Shown here in pieces: positions 45,390-54,328 of a stretch of DNA of 64,000 nt; position 1 is the stretch's first letter, and each line of letters begins with the position of its first letter. The stretch lies in contig NZ_CABVPP010000028.1 in assembly GCF_902499075.1 (NCBI RefSeq), positions 1 through 64,000 of the forward strand, read 5' to 3'. The stretch is from Burkholderia pseudomultivorans. GTDB taxonomy: Bacteria; Pseudomonadota; Gammaproteobacteria; Burkholderiales; Burkholderiaceae. The notes beneath the pieces are model-generated. The model searched no databases. It saw nothing but the letters and a program-made list of their open reading frames with translations, and was not told the origin of the DNA. The translations under genes and the position numbers were made by a program.

Positions 45390-46286
45390 TCAACCCGGAC
45401 CGTCGCTGGCGGCAGCGAGCAGCGGCACGATCAGATCGCTGATCGGCGTCGAAATGCCATGCGAACGTCCGTAGCGCTGCACCACCCCATTCCGGCAGTC
45501 CCATTCGAGGGGGCGATTGCCCTGCCGGTCCGCCAGGATCGACGTGCCCAAATCGGATGGGAGACGCTGGAATCCGTCGACGATCTCGCGAGGCACTTCA
45601 TCGCCGAGCGTCGCCCCCGCCGCACGCGCAACCTCGAGACATTCCCGCAGGTAGGCCAGTGACAGTTCGGCGATGTCGCTTCGCGAGAACATGCCGACGC
45701 GGCGACCGGTCAGCACCATGAGTCCCGCCACCGCATTCTGCAAGAGCTTGCGCCATGCGAGCGAGATGAAATCCTGCGCAACCTCGACCGAGCATCGCGT
45801 GCCGTGCAACGCCGAGACCACCACGTCGCTCGTCGGCGTATCGGGCAGGGTGAGCCGAGGCTCGCCGCGCAGCCACACGGAAGCGCCCGATTCGCGTTGC
45901 GCAGGAAACCAGACCACCGATGGCACGACCGCAGCGTCGGCCGCATACGGTGCAAACGCGGCTTTTTGCTCGACGCCATTTTGCAGCACGCAAACAACGG
46001 TCTTCGCATCGCACAGCGCGGCGATCCAGGGTGCCGCGCTGGCCACCTGCGTCGACTTGACCGCCACGAACACAAGATCGAACCGCTCCTTGACCGCTTG
46101 CGGATCGGTCAGTACGGGGCCAGGCACGACGATCTCGCCGCCGTCGAAGCGCAGCGCGAGCTGCGCGTGCGCCGAGCGGCCGCAGATCAGCGGCGTGCGG
46201 CCGGCCTCATGAAGGGCCGCGGCCACGGTCGTTCCGATTGCTCCCGGGCCGACAATGGCGACGCGCGGGTAGTCAGACTTCGTCAT
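45390..46286 (-). CDS. ketopantoate reductase-like (2-dehydropantoate 2-reductase family) protein
   Basis: The 298-residue product has the N-terminal NAD(P)-binding fold (VAIVGPGAIGTTVAAALHEAG), the VAVKSTQ and VLQNGV motifs and a helical C-terminal domain with WRKLLQNAVAG, whose Lys is catalytic in PanE. It may be a true PanE or a paralogue recruited for another 2-oxo acid. The start overlaps the stop of the upstream MFS gene (ATGA), which suggests that it acts on the transported compound. Confidence 0.87.
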   Translation of the reverse strand: MTKSDYPRVAIVGPGAIGTTVAAALHEAGRTPLICGRSAHAQLALRFDGGEIVVPGPVLTDPQAVKERFDLVFVAVKSTQVASAAPWIAALCDAKTVVCVLQNGVEQKAAFAPYAADAAVVPSVVWFPAQRESGASVWLRGEPRLTLPDTPTSDVVVSALHGTRCSVEVAQDFISLAWRKLLQNAVAGLMVLTGRRVGMFSRSDIAELSLAYLRECLEVARAAGATLGDEVPREIVDGFQRLPSDLGTSILADRQGNRPLEWDCRNGVVQRYGRSHGISTPISDLIVPLLAAASDGPG

Positions 46287-47506
46287 GGTGTTCGTCCTGT
46301 TGAGCCATCGGCCAGAAGATGCGGGCGCAATGCGAGCGCGAGCGGAAAGATCGCCAGGGCGGTCAACGCGGTGGCGTACGTGGCGCCCTGCACACCGATC
46401 CCGTCGCCCAGCAAACCGTAGAGCACCGGCGATATCGAGCCCGATGCGATCGTCCCGGTGTAGAAAATCGCGAACGAGCGCTCGGTGCGCTCGGGCGCGG
46501 ACAGTTCCGGAACGGTTCCGTACAGCACGGAGGACGTGCCGTTGAGCATCATGCCGAGAATCGGCAACAGCACCATGGTAAGCGACAACGGGAGATACAT
46601 CACCGCGACGATGCACGCAGCGGTCCCGCCTTCCGTGAGCAGCACCGTGCTCACCACCCCCATGCGTGCACCGAGCCAGCCGCACACGAACTTGCCGGCC
46701 GCACCGCCGATGAAAACGAGCGCGAGAGCCGTCCCCACCAGTGGAGGCGAAATGCCCTTTGCGTTGAGCAGGAAAGGCAGAAAGGTAAGCAGTCCCATGC
46801 GTACGGCCGTATCGAGCACGCCAATCGAGAACAGCGCGGAGAATCCGCTTCCGCCGGTGCCGCTGTGTCGAGCGGACGCTTGCCCTGTTGCCGTCGCGCT
46901 TGCGGCGCCCCGCGGCACTGACGGAAACCGCAGCGCGACGACCGCGGCAACGACGCAGCCGAACCCGGAGACGATCCATAGCGCGTGACGCCATGGCATC
47001 ACGGTCACGAGCAGCGAAATGGCTGCCGGCAACGCGGATTTCCCCAGATCACCGGAAAAGTTGTAGATGCCCAGCGGCCCTCTCGCGTCACGCCCGTAGG
47101 TGCGGGAGATGGCGCCCGATGCGATCGGATGCTGCGTGCTGGATCCCCCGCCCGAAATCGCCAGCGCCACGCACAGACCGACCAGGCCGCCCGAGATGCC
47201 CGCGATCGCATAGCCGAGCGCAGCGAGCAGCGTGCCAACGGCGAGCGTGGCGCGACTGCCCAGACGTTGTGCGAGACGCCCGGCAGGCAGTTGCAGCGCC
47301 GCCATCGTGCCGGCATAGACGCCGCGCAGGATGGCCAGCGCCGCAAAGTCGAGTCCGAACTCCGACTGCCACACGGGTAGCAGCGCATAAATCATGTCCG
47401 TATAGCCGTCGTGGAGGGCGTGCGCAACACACGACAGCCACAGCACGCGCGGCCGCGACGGCGCAGTCTCCCGCATGGCGGGAAGGGAAAAAACCGGCAA
47501 GCTCAT
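46283..47506 (-). CDS. MFS transporter
   Basis: The 407-residue product is a 12-helix major facilitator beginning VLWLSCVAHALHDGYTDMIY, as in fosmidomycin-resistance-like and related carriers. The helix 2-3 loop reads GRLAQRLGSRATL, and the halves are joined by an Ala/Ser/Gly-rich linker near residue 210. GGAGGGAATCACG precedes the ATG at 47506; an in-frame ATG 15 bases upstream overlaps that site. It forms an operon with the ketopantoate-reductase-like gene and is divergent from a LysR regulator. Confidence 0.85.
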   Translation of the reverse strand: MSLPVFSLPAMRETAPSRPRVLWLSCVAHALHDGYTDMIYALLPVWQSEFGLDFAALAILRGVYAGTMAALQLPAGRLAQRLGSRATLAVGTLLAALGYAIAGISGGLVGLCVALAISGGGSSTQHPIASGAISRTYGRDARGPLGIYNFSGDLGKSALPAAISLLVTVMPWRHALWIVSGFGCVVAAVVALRFPSVPRGAASATATGQASARHSGTGGSGFSALFSIGVLDTAVRMGLLTFLPFLLNAKGISPPLVGTALALVFIGGAAGKFVCGWLGARMGVVSTVLLTEGGTAACIVAVMYLPLSLTMVLLPILGMMLNGTSSVLYGTVPELSAPERTERSFAIFYTGTIASGSISPVLYGLLGDGIGVQGATYATALTALAIFPLALALRPHLLADGSTGRTP

Positions 47507-47597
47507 CGTGATTCCCTCCATACACGTGGCCAGCGGAAGCCGCTCGCAGTGCGGCCTTCAGGCTCGACGTGTCGATTCTATGGTCGAGATGCCGGCC

Positions 47598-47616
47598 ATT
47601 TCAATTGAGCTAAAAT
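47598..47616. promoter_or_regulatory. LysR-type T-N11-A box
   Basis: ATTT-N11-AAAT fits the T-N11-A rule of LysR-type regulators. It lies 28 bases before the LysR start and about 90 bases before the divergent MFS start, the usual place for joint auto- and target regulation. Confidence 0.5.
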
Positions 47617-47644
47617 CGCGTCAACCGAGAAAAAAAGTCACGTC

Positions 47645-48577
47645 ATGAGCGACAGCCAGGGTACTGTGAAAATCCGGGACGCGTTGCCTCCACTCAATGC
47701 GCTGCGCGCTTTCGACGCGGTCGCGAGGCACGGCAGCTTCGCGGGCGCTGCGGTGGAACTGCATGTCACCCACTGGGCCGTCGGAAAGCAGATCAGGTTG
47801 CTGGAGGACTGGTTCGGCCGGCCGTTGTTCGACCGTCGTCCGCGCGGCGTCGTGCTGACCGACGAAGGGGCCGCCCTGCTGAACGACGTCAGCAACGCGT
47901 TCGAGCGCCTCGGTACCGCGGCGGTGCGGCTGCGCCACAACACCGTGCCGCACCGGATTTCGGGCATCGTGCGCGTGAATGTGCCGATGAGCTTTGCGCT
48001 GTGCTGGCTGCTGCCGCGGCTTGCCGACTTCCATTCGCGATACCCCGACATCGACGTGCGCGTGTCGACGACCTCGCGCAAGCTGCGCTATGTCGCCGAT
48101 GCTTTCGATATCGGCGTTCGGTCCGGTCCCGAGGAAAGCGCGAGTATCATATCGCGCCCGTTGATGCCCGACCTGCGCGCGCCCACGTGCAATCCCGCGT
48201 TGCTGCGGCGGCAGCCGATACAGAGCGTCGCCGACCTGCGCCATCACACCCTGCTGCATTCGGCCACGACACGCTCAGCGTGGGCGCACTGGTTGAAGGA
48301 AGCGGGCGCTTCCGGTCTGCGTCCGGCGCGCCATGTCGAATTCGATCACGTGAATCTCCAGCTCGGCGCGGCCATCGAGGGCCTCGGCGTCGCCCTGGCA
48401 TCGCTGCCGCTGATCAGGCGCGATCTCGCCGAGGGGCGCCTCGTGTGTCCGATCGCATCGCCTGTCTGGCGCGCCGACGATTACATGCTCGTGACGAACG
48501 GCGATCGCGCCGACGATGCCGCGGTGTCCGCGTTCGAGCAATGGATGGAAAGCATGGCGAGCCCGGAAGCCGGCTAG
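47645..48577 (+). CDS. LysR-family transcriptional regulator (GcvA-like)
   Basis: The 310-residue protein has a LysR winged helix at the N-terminus (LNALRAFDAVARHGSFAGAA, then VTHWAVGKQIRLLEDWFG) and a substrate-binding domain. The form LPPLNALRAFDAVARHGSF is that of the GcvA/AmpR branch. It is divergent from the MFS and ketopantoate-reductase-like genes with a T-N11-A box between them and most likely controls those genes. Confidence 0.92.
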   Translation: MSDSQGTVKIRDALPPLNALRAFDAVARHGSFAGAAVELHVTHWAVGKQIRLLEDWFGRPLFDRRPRGVVLTDEGAALLNDVSNAFERLGTAAVRLRHNTVPHRISGIVRVNVPMSFALCWLLPRLADFHSRYPDIDVRVSTTSRKLRYVADAFDIGVRSGPEESASIISRPLMPDLRAPTCNPALLRRQPIQSVADLRHHTLLHSATTRSAWAHWLKEAGASGLRPARHVEFDHVNLQLGAAIEGLGVALASLPLIRRDLAEGRLVCPIASPVWRADDYMLVTNGDRADDAAVSAFEQWMESMASPEAG

Positions 48578-48874
48578 GTCGCAGGCCAGGCCGGGCGACC
48601 CGACCTTCAGGCTTACGCGCTGACGCTACGGCTCCGCGCATGAAACTCCGCCGCGTGAACAGGCTGGTTGGCCTTCTTGAAGGAAGGACAATTGGCGCGG
48701 GTTTTCTGCACAACACAAAAACCTACGCCGAGGCGGCACATTCGGACGGGCGCAGACAAGCGTCGATACAGCACGCCAGGGACAGGAAATTCCGGCGTTT
48801 TCGTTTTAATTCATCGAATTGCGGAATTTCCCCGGACCTTCGTGACCCCGTCCCGGACACGGCTGAATTTACCG
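48578..48874. other. intergenic region between LysR and ribA genes
   Basis: About 300 bases between convergent genes. A long plus-strand frame continues through it but turns Arg/Ser/Ala-rich opposite ribA and is a shadow. The middle is AT-richer (TTCGTTTTAATTCATCGAATTGCGG). No clear hairpin with a T tract is seen. Confidence 0.3.
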
Positions 48875-49525
48875 CTATTCGTTTTCTTCGAAGTAGTGCC
48901 CGAACTTCACCTGCTTCGTGCGGATATAGCGCTCGTTCTCCTCGCGCACCGGCACCGCCAGCGCCACCCGCTCGCACACCGGGATGCCGTGCTTCACGAG
49001 CGTGTCGAATTTCTTCGGATTGTTGCTCATCAGGCGCACCGACGTCACGCCGAGGATCCGGAGGATCGCCGCGGCCGAATCGTATTCGCGCGCATCGTCG
49101 GGCAGCCCGAGGTCGAGATTCGCCTCGACGGTGTCGCGCCCCTGCTCCTGCAGCGCGTACGCGCGGATCTTGTTGCTCAGGCCGATGCCACGCCCTTCAT
49201 GGCCGCGCAGATACAGCAGCACGCCGCGGTCTTCGGCCGCGATGTAGCGCAGCGCCAGATCCAGCTGCTCGCCGCAGTCGCAGCGGTACGAGCCGAACAC
49301 GTCGCCGGTCAGACATTCGGAATGCAGCCGCGTCAGCACGGACTGCTCGCCGGACACATCGCCCATCACGAGCGCAAGGTGTTCGGCATCGCTGCCCGAT
49401 ACGCGGAAGGCGTACGACGTGAACGTGCCGTAGCGCGTGGGCAGCGACGCGGTAGCGACGAGCGTCACGCACTCGTCGGCCTGGCCATTGCCCGGCGTGG
49501 GCGATTGGGGACGCGAAGACATCAT
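48875..49525 (-). CDS. ribA: GTP cyclohydrolase II
   Basis: The 216-residue enzyme opens GTP to 2,5-diamino-6-ribosylamino-pyrimidinone phosphate, the first step of riboflavin synthesis. Zinc ligands Cys71, Cys82 and Cys84 ([17 protein letters not shown]) are present, as are the catalytic [10 protein letters not shown] and [12 protein letters not shown] segments. It is the monofunctional form, without a RibB domain. It stands alone and no FMN riboswitch is apparent, so it may be a second copy besides a main riboflavin operon elsewhere. Confidence 0.94.
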   Translation of the reverse strand: MMSSRPQSPTPGNGQADECVTLVATASLPTRYGTFTSYAFRVSGSDAEHLALVMGDVSGEQSVLTRLHSECLTGDVFGSYRCDCGEQLDLALRYIAAEDRGVLLYLRGHEGRGIGLSNKIRAYALQEQGRDTVEANLDLGLPDDAREYDSAAAILRILGVTSVRLMSNNPKKFDTLVKHGIPVCERVALAVPVREENERYIRTKQVKFGHYFEENE

Positions 49526-49701
49526 GAATTCAATCGAAACGAACGGTATGTAGGAATTTTCTGGATAGTGCGTGACCGGAGTTTACCGCTAATCTGGAAA
49601 CGTCATGCGACTGCCACCGCCTGCCCGGCTATACTGGTTCCATCGGGTGACGCGCATCACGCCCTGCCTTTCCAGCATTGTCCCGCACACGGAGAAAGCG
49701 A

Positions 49702-50163
49702 ATGAGCACGACTGTCGCGCAGATTCTCAAGGCCAAGCCGGACTCCGGCCGCACCATCTATACCGTCACGAAGGCCGACCTCGTCTACGACGCCATCAAG
49801 CTGATGGCGGAAAAAGGCATCGGCGCGTTGCTGGTCGTGGACGGCGACGACATCGCGGGCATCGTCACCGAGCGCGATTACGCGCGCAAGGTCGTGCTGC
49901 AGGACCGGTCGTCGAAAGCCACCCGCGTCGAGGAAATCATGACGGCCAAGGTGCGCTACGTCGAACCGTCGCAAACCACCGATGAATGCATGGCGCTGAT
50001 GACCGAGCACCGGATGCGCCACCTGCCCGTGCTCGACGACGGCAAGCTGGTCGGCCTCATCTCGATCGGCGACCTCGTGAAAAGCGTGATTGCCGATCAG
50101 CAGTTCACGATCAGCCAGCTCGAACACTACATCCACGGCACGCCTGCAGTTACGTCCGCCTGA
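49702..50163 (+). CDS. CBS-domain-pair protein
   Basis: The 153-residue product consists of two CBS repeats (first: IYTVTKADLVYDAIKLMAEK; second: VEPSQTTDECMALMTEHRMR) forming one Bateman module that probably binds an adenine nucleotide. Such free-standing modules sense energy state and influence unknown partners. The ATG follows GGAGAAAGCGA; an earlier in-frame ATG at 49678 would lack a ribosome site. Confidence 0.9.
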   Translation: MSTTVAQILKAKPDSGRTIYTVTKADLVYDAIKLMAEKGIGALLVVDGDDIAGIVTERDYARKVVLQDRSSKATRVEEIMTAKVRYVEPSQTTDECMALMTEHRMRHLPVLDDGKLVGLISIGDLVKSVIADQQFTISQLEHYIHGTPAVTSA

Positions 50164-50174
50164 CCGCCCCCAGC

Positions 50175-50205
50175 AAAAAAGGCCCAAACGCGCGAGCGTC
50201 TGGGC
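50175..50205 (-). terminator. terminator after the DUF4148 gene
   Basis: On the minus strand GCCCAGACGC and GCGTTTGGGC pair with one mismatch and are followed by six T bases. It lies 114 bases past the DUF4148 stop and just after the CBS gene on the other strand, so it may serve both. Confidence 0.75.
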
Positions 50206-50318
50206 TGAAAGCCGCCGGAATGCGGCGACGGAGGTTCTGCTCCTGCGGGCGAACGACGCGCGCGGATCGCGCGCGTCTCGTCGGTCGAATGGTGCGCTCG
50301 GGCAGACCCGGGGGATGT

Positions 50319-50648
50319 TCAGTTACCGAAATACACGGAGTTCACGGGATTCGGCGCTTCGCGCGTCATGCGGCGGCCCGATTGTTCGGCGCCCGTCGCC
50401 ACCGCACCATAGCCGCTCGTATCGGCATGGGCGAGCATCGGCTGGTTCGGCTGGATCCGCTGTTCGGCCGCCTGGATGTCGCTCGGGTATTGCGAATCGC
50501 TCGCCAGCGGCTTGTAGCCGTTCTGTTCGAGCTGCACGAGTTCGGCCTTGACCTGATCGCGAGTCAAGCCCTGTTCGGACTGTGCGAACGATGCAACCGG
50601 GGTCGCGATAACGGTAGCGGCAATCGCTGCGTAGATAATCGACTTCAT
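50319..50648 (-). CDS. DUF4148-domain periplasmic protein
   Basis: The 109-residue product has a signal peptide (MKSIIYAAIAATVIATPVAS-FAQ) and the DUF4148 core LTRDQVKAELVQLEQNGYKP. Such small exported proteins occur in many copies in Burkholderia and are often strongly regulated, but no function is known. A strong ribosome site (GGAGGTAAATC) precedes the ATG. Confidence 0.9.
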   Translation of the reverse strand: MKSIIYAAIAATVIATPVASFAQSEQGLTRDQVKAELVQLEQNGYKPLASDSQYPSDIQAAEQRIQPNQPMLAHADTSGYGAVATGAEQSGRRMTREAPNPVNSVYFGN

Positions 50649-51158
50649 GATTTACCTCCGGAATATGTTCTGTTTTGGCATCGCCTCCGGCAGAACTGTC
50701 TGAAGCGAATGAAACCAGTTTAGTACCCGAAAAACCAAGGGGAAACCCTTGGTTTGAACATACAGCGTTGCGATTTTGGAAAATATCGGCCGGTAATCGC
50801 CGACACATCTCCACGCACTTGCTTCATCAGCACAACAATCCATGACGGAACGCTGACAGCGCAGTCGCCCGTTCGGAAGGTTGTGTTGTAGAATCGAAAG
50901 GTTTTGTTCATCAGCCGATATTTACCCGCCATGCACGCGCTCACGCCCTTTTCGGTTTCGCTGTCCGGCCCGGCCGGCGCGCGCCCGTGCAACGGCCATC
51001 CGGCGCACCCTCTCGCTCGACGCACGGCCCAGGCGCCGCTCGACCCTGCCCGGCGCCTGATCTGACCGCGCGGTCTCCACCCGGAGCCGGTCAGACAGGC
51101 TCCGGGCGATCCCATAGGCACGTCACGCCTGCCCCTGCCGATCATTTGGAGAACTGCC
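50649..51158. other. 510-base divergent intergenic region
   Basis: The region lies between the DUF4148 gene (minus) and rnk (plus). It contains one strong hairpin (50732-50755) described separately. A minus-strand frame (70 residues from 50932) crosses the hairpin and is probably accidental. The part around 50880-50930 is AT-richer and may hold the rnk promoter. Confidence 0.4.
50732..50755 (-). terminator. orphan terminator-like hairpin
   Basis: AAACCAAGGG and CCCTTGGTTT form a perfect 10-bp stem around a GAAA tetraloop (TTTC on the minus strand), with a short T run after it on the minus strand. No annotated gene ends here, so an unrecognised minus-strand RNA may end at this site, or it insulates the DUF4148 promoter. 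Confidence 0.5.
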
Positions 51159-51557
51159 ATGAAACAACGTCTTTACCAGCTGACCGAACTCGACGTCGCT
51201 CGTCTCGAGAAGCACGCCGAACACAACCCGCGCTTTCAGACGATGCTCGACACGCTGCTCGAACGCGCCGACATCGTCCGACCGGACGCGATCAAGGCAA
51301 ACGTCGTCACGATGAACTCGCAGATCACGCTGCTCGATGAAACGACCCGGGAACAGGCGACCTGGACAATTGTTTATCCGGACGCCGCCAATCTCGAGCT
51401 GGGGCGCCTGAACGTCTTCTCGCCGGTCGGGATGGCGCTGCTGGGCACGCAGCGCGGCCAGTTGGTGAAGGTGATGCAGCCGAGCGGCGCGGAAAAGTTG
51501 ATGAAGGTCGCGGAAATCGTGTTCCAGCCGGAAGCGAACGGCGAATACACGCGCTGA
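51159..51557 (+). CDS. rnk: nucleoside diphosphate kinase regulator (Rnk)
   Basis: The 132-residue protein resembles Rnk: a short N-terminal helical hairpin (LTELDVARLEKHAEHNPRFQ) and a C-terminal GreA/GreB-like domain (VTMNSQITLLDETTREQATW and NVFSPVGMALLGTQRGQLV). Rnk binds RNA polymerase near the secondary channel without cleaving RNA. GGAGAACTGCC precedes the ATG. It is a single gene followed by its own terminator. Confidence 0.9.
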   Translation: MKQRLYQLTELDVARLEKHAEHNPRFQTMLDTLLERADIVRPDAIKANVVTMNSQITLLDETTREQATWTIVYPDAANLELGRLNVFSPVGMALLGTQRGQLVKVMQPSGAEKLMKVAEIVFQPEANGEYTR

Positions 51558-51598
51558 CACCACCGCGGCCGGCATCGCGCCACCCGCAGCCGCCAAAC

Positions 51599-51627
51599 AA
51601 AAAGCGAGGCAAAGACCTCGCTTTTTT
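51599..51627 (+). terminator. terminator after rnk
   Basis: AAAGCGAGG-CAAAGA-CCTCGCTTT followed by T bases, 42 bases after the rnk stop. A-rich flank on the other side makes it bidirectional. Confidence 0.85.
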
Positions 51628-51683
51628 GCGTCCGGACGGCGCGAACGTCCGCCGGATCCAGCCTGTCGCATTCGGCAGGCGAA

Positions 51684-51709
51684 AAAAAGGCGCCCGAAGG
51701 CGCCTTTTT
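51684..51709 (-). terminator. terminator after the major porin gene
   Basis: A5-GGCGCC-CGAA-GGCGCC-T5 is a symmetric terminator 34 bases beyond the porin stop. It works in both directions on sequence grounds. Confidence 0.85.
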
Positions 51710-51743
51710 CGATGCTGCGAAGCGGGTTACCCCGCCGTCACGC

Positions 51744-52847
51744 TTAGAAGCGGTGACGCAGACCAACCGTTGCTGCGGTTTGGTTGATCGACGAGCTCGA
51801 TGCCGTGCCCAGATCGCCGTTGTAGATCGATGCGTTCAGGCCGCTACCACGTTGGTACACTGCTTGAGCGTACACGTCGGTGCGCTTCGACAGAGCGTAG
51901 TCAGCCTGCACACCAACTTGGTGGAAGTGCGCGCTGTTCACACCGTCGATCACGTTCGCCAGGCGAGCGTTCGTGTACGTATAAGCAACACCCAGACCCA
52001 GAGCCGGCGTCAGGTTGTACTTTGCGTTGACTTCGTAGTTGTCTGCGCGGATCGACTGACCAGCAACAACCGTGTTGTCGACGCGCGATTGCGTCCATGC
52101 TGCGCCAACTTGCGCCGGGCCGAATGCGTAGCCAACTGCTGCACCGAACGTGCGCAGACGTTGCTGGTTGCCCAGAACTGCTGCGTAGCTACCTGCGTCA
52201 GCGCCCGTAGCGTTGTTGTTCGGGTTGTTCGCTTGCGAGTATGCTGCACCCAGCTTCAGACCTTGGAACTGGTACGAAGCACCGCCGCTGTATGCGCGGT
52301 TGTTGCCGAAGTTCGCGTCGTTCGAGAACGAGTACGTGCCGCCGAATTGCAGGCCAGCGTAGTTCGCGCTCGTGAACTTGATCGAGTTGTTAGCCGCGAA
52401 GCCGCCGTTCGTGCTCAGGTTGTCGTTGTTGAACGGGTGAGCGAAGTACGTGCCGCCCCAGCTGCCCGTTGCGGTCAGCGGTGCCAGGTAGTCCTGGACC
52501 GAGTCGTACTGACGGCCCAGCGTGACCGTGCCGTACTGGCTCGACAGACCGACGAATGCTTGACGGTTGAACATGCCGCCGTTGTTAGCCAGACGGCCGT
52601 TGCCGATGCCGAAGCCGCTTTCCAACGTGAAGATTGCCTTCAGGCCGCCGCCGAGGTCTTCCGAACCACGCAGGCCGAAACGGCTTTGGTCGATGCCCGA
52701 GCCCATCGACCACAGCGACTTGCTGGCGACGTTGCTTTGATAGGTGATGCCTGCGTCCAGCACGCCGTACAGCGTGACGCTGCTTTGCGCGTGAGCGACG
52801 GTTGCGAACGATGCTGCAGCTGCTGCAACGATCAGAGTCTTGTTCAT
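51744..52847 (-). CDS. major outer-membrane porin (Burkholderia OpcP/Omp38 type)
   Basis: The 367-residue porin has a signal peptide (MNKTLIVAAAAASFATVAHA-Q), first strand SSVTLYGVLDAGITY and C-terminal Phe (VGLRHRF), as in trimeric 16-strand porins. The loop-3 motif NDNLSTNGG and strand phrases such as QYDSVQDYLAPL fit the major Burkholderia porins. Codon use differs from its neighbours (many GCT/GTT/AAC-type codons), a sign of very high expression; as a by-product the antisense frame is open for 381 codons. It has its own terminator and a long leader region. Confidence 0.95.
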   Translation of the reverse strand: MNKTLIVAAAAASFATVAHAQSSVTLYGVLDAGITYQSNVASKSLWSMGSGIDQSRFGLRGSEDLGGGLKAIFTLESGFGIGNGRLANNGGMFNRQAFVGLSSQYGTVTLGRQYDSVQDYLAPLTATGSWGGTYFAHPFNNDNLSTNGGFAANNSIKFTSANYAGLQFGGTYSFSNDANFGNNRAYSGGASYQFQGLKLGAAYSQANNPNNNATGADAGSYAAVLGNQQRLRTFGAAVGYAFGPAQVGAAWTQSRVDNTVVAGQSIRADNYEVNAKYNLTPALGLGVAYTYTNARLANVIDGVNSAHFHQVGVQADYALSKRTDVYAQAVYQRGSGLNASIYNGDLGTASSSSINQTAATVGLRHRF

Positions 52848-53437
52848 TCGTGGAGCTCCCTTCTAAAAAGAGGCAGGTCTCGCGACCTTGTTTCATAAAC
52901 GGTCTCAACCGCCCGGGAGCGCCATCGATCCTGCTGGCTGCGCCCGGATAGTTGCCCGTTTGGGAACCGTGAGTTTAGGGGTGTACCCTAGGGGAGCGAT
53001 CCGCAAATAAAGAAATAAGCTTTTCCAGAACTAGAAATAATGAAAGTGGGGCCGCGTTATAAGTATTTGTTTTGTCGGCTTTTTTTGACTTCTTGACGGC
53101 AGCTTTTTGGCATCATTCATCCCACCATTCTTTCATGTCATCGTCTTGACGGTTGCATAGAAACAACAGACGGATCCCGCCAAACCCCACGAAATCGGTA
53201 ACTTTTACCCAAACAAATCTCAAATACAGGGTGCCGGCCGCTAAAACACGTCGGCCGACCGATAAACATCCGATCCGGTCCCCGCCATATCCGCCGCGTG
53301 GACCTCGGGAAACGAAACAATCGGCCCGCGCGGCGCCGTCCGCGTGACACGCCGTAACAGCCTTAACCGGGCGCGTAACCCGACCGGCGGACTGGCAGGT
53401 TAATGTAAGGTCACTCGACATCAGAACAGGACATGCA
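52848..53437. other. long AT-richer upstream region of the porin gene
   Basis: These 590 bases between the divergent porin and WXXGXW genes are the longest non-coding stretch in the window. The middle (52990-53120) is AT-rich with AAATAAAGAAATAAGC and TTATAAGTATTTGTTTTGTC, likely promoter and UP-element sequence for the strongly expressed porin. No repeat or hairpin stands out. Confidence 0.4.
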
Positions 53438-53812
53438 ATGAATCGACGCTCGTTGTTGCGCGCCCTCGGATTGACCGCGGTCTTCGCCAGCGCCGGCGGC
53501 TGGCTGCGTACGGCCTCCGCCCAGCCCGCGCCGCCGGGCCGCCGGCCGCCCGATCCGCATCGCCGGCCCGGCAAGCCGCCTCATTCGAACCGCCCCGGTT
53601 TCGGGCCGCCGCCGCCGCGGCACGACCGCCGTCCGCCGCCGCCGCGAGCGCATGGCTATCTGTGGACCGACGGCTACTGGCGCTGGCAGCACGGCCGCTA
53701 TATATGGGTGCCCGGCCGCTGGGTCGCACGGCGCCCCGGTCATCGCTGGATTCCGGGCTACTGGCGCCGCCAGGGGCACGTGTGGGTCTACGTCGACGGT
53801 TACTGGCGATAG
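53438..53812 (+). CDS. WXXGXW-repeat protein (BcpO-related)
   Basis: The 124-residue product has a twin-arginine-like or Sec signal (MNRRSLLRALGLTAVFASAG), a Pro/Arg/His-rich middle, and a C-terminal block of W-x-x-G-x-W repeats (WTDGYW, WVPGRW, WIPGYW, and a final DGYWR). It matches the BcpO-related repeat proteins of Burkholderia, thought to be exported and surface-linked. Function is not established. The composition (about a quarter Arg and Pro) is striking. Confidence 0.8.
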   Translation: MNRRSLLRALGLTAVFASAGGWLRTASAQPAPPGRRPPDPHRRPGKPPHSNRPGFGPPPPRHDRRPPPPRAHGYLWTDGYWRWQHGRYIWVPGRWVARRPGHRWIPGYWRRQGHVWVYVDGYWR

Positions 53813-54328
53813 ACGGTCGATCGCGTGGGCCGGCGCCGGGGGCGGAGACACCGCGCACCGGCCGGCGCGCGGTCCCGTGGCGTGCGGCGGTAAAACAGGA
53901 GGCTGCGCGAGGGCTGCCGGCCCGCGTCGCGATCGGCGACGGATCCGGCCAGCGCCGAAGCATCGCTTCCCGACGCAGACTGTTCCGGTGCCGATACGGA
54001 AGCCGCTTCGCTCGGACAGATGGACTCGCGTTAATTGCCCCGCCTTTCGCGAATCGCTTGCTCGCCCGACAATCGCTGCCGCGTAATCGCAAGCGCACCT
54101 GCTCGAGTCGCCTCCGTCTCAGCTTGTTCGTCCAGCGACGGCCCACGGTACGCCCCCCATCCGTCATCCAGGCCCATCATGCATCGCAGGTCGGCATGAT
54201 GAAATGCGTCCGGGCGTCCGCTTCCGCAAAATGCTTTGGACAACAAAGCTGAATCGATGCCGCCACGAACAGTCGTGCCGATCCGGCGCGACGTCTCCTG
54301 CACATCGACCAACGACCGACCCGCCCGC
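53813..54328. other. intergenic region without recognised genes
   Basis: About 516 bases between the WXXGXW gene and the convergent HxlR gene. Frames on both strands are long only because of GC bias; their products are Arg-rich without domains. Nothing else is seen. Confidence 0.3.

Noticed and set aside
49526-49701. Possible FMN riboswitch at ribA
   Set aside because: I could not find the conserved RFN-element core sequences or the multi-stem layout upstream of this ribA copy.
51753-52898. A 381-codon plus-strand frame exactly antisense to the major porin
   Set aside because: Its Val/Arg/Cys-rich product is explained by the special codon use of a highly expressed porin; it has no independent signals.
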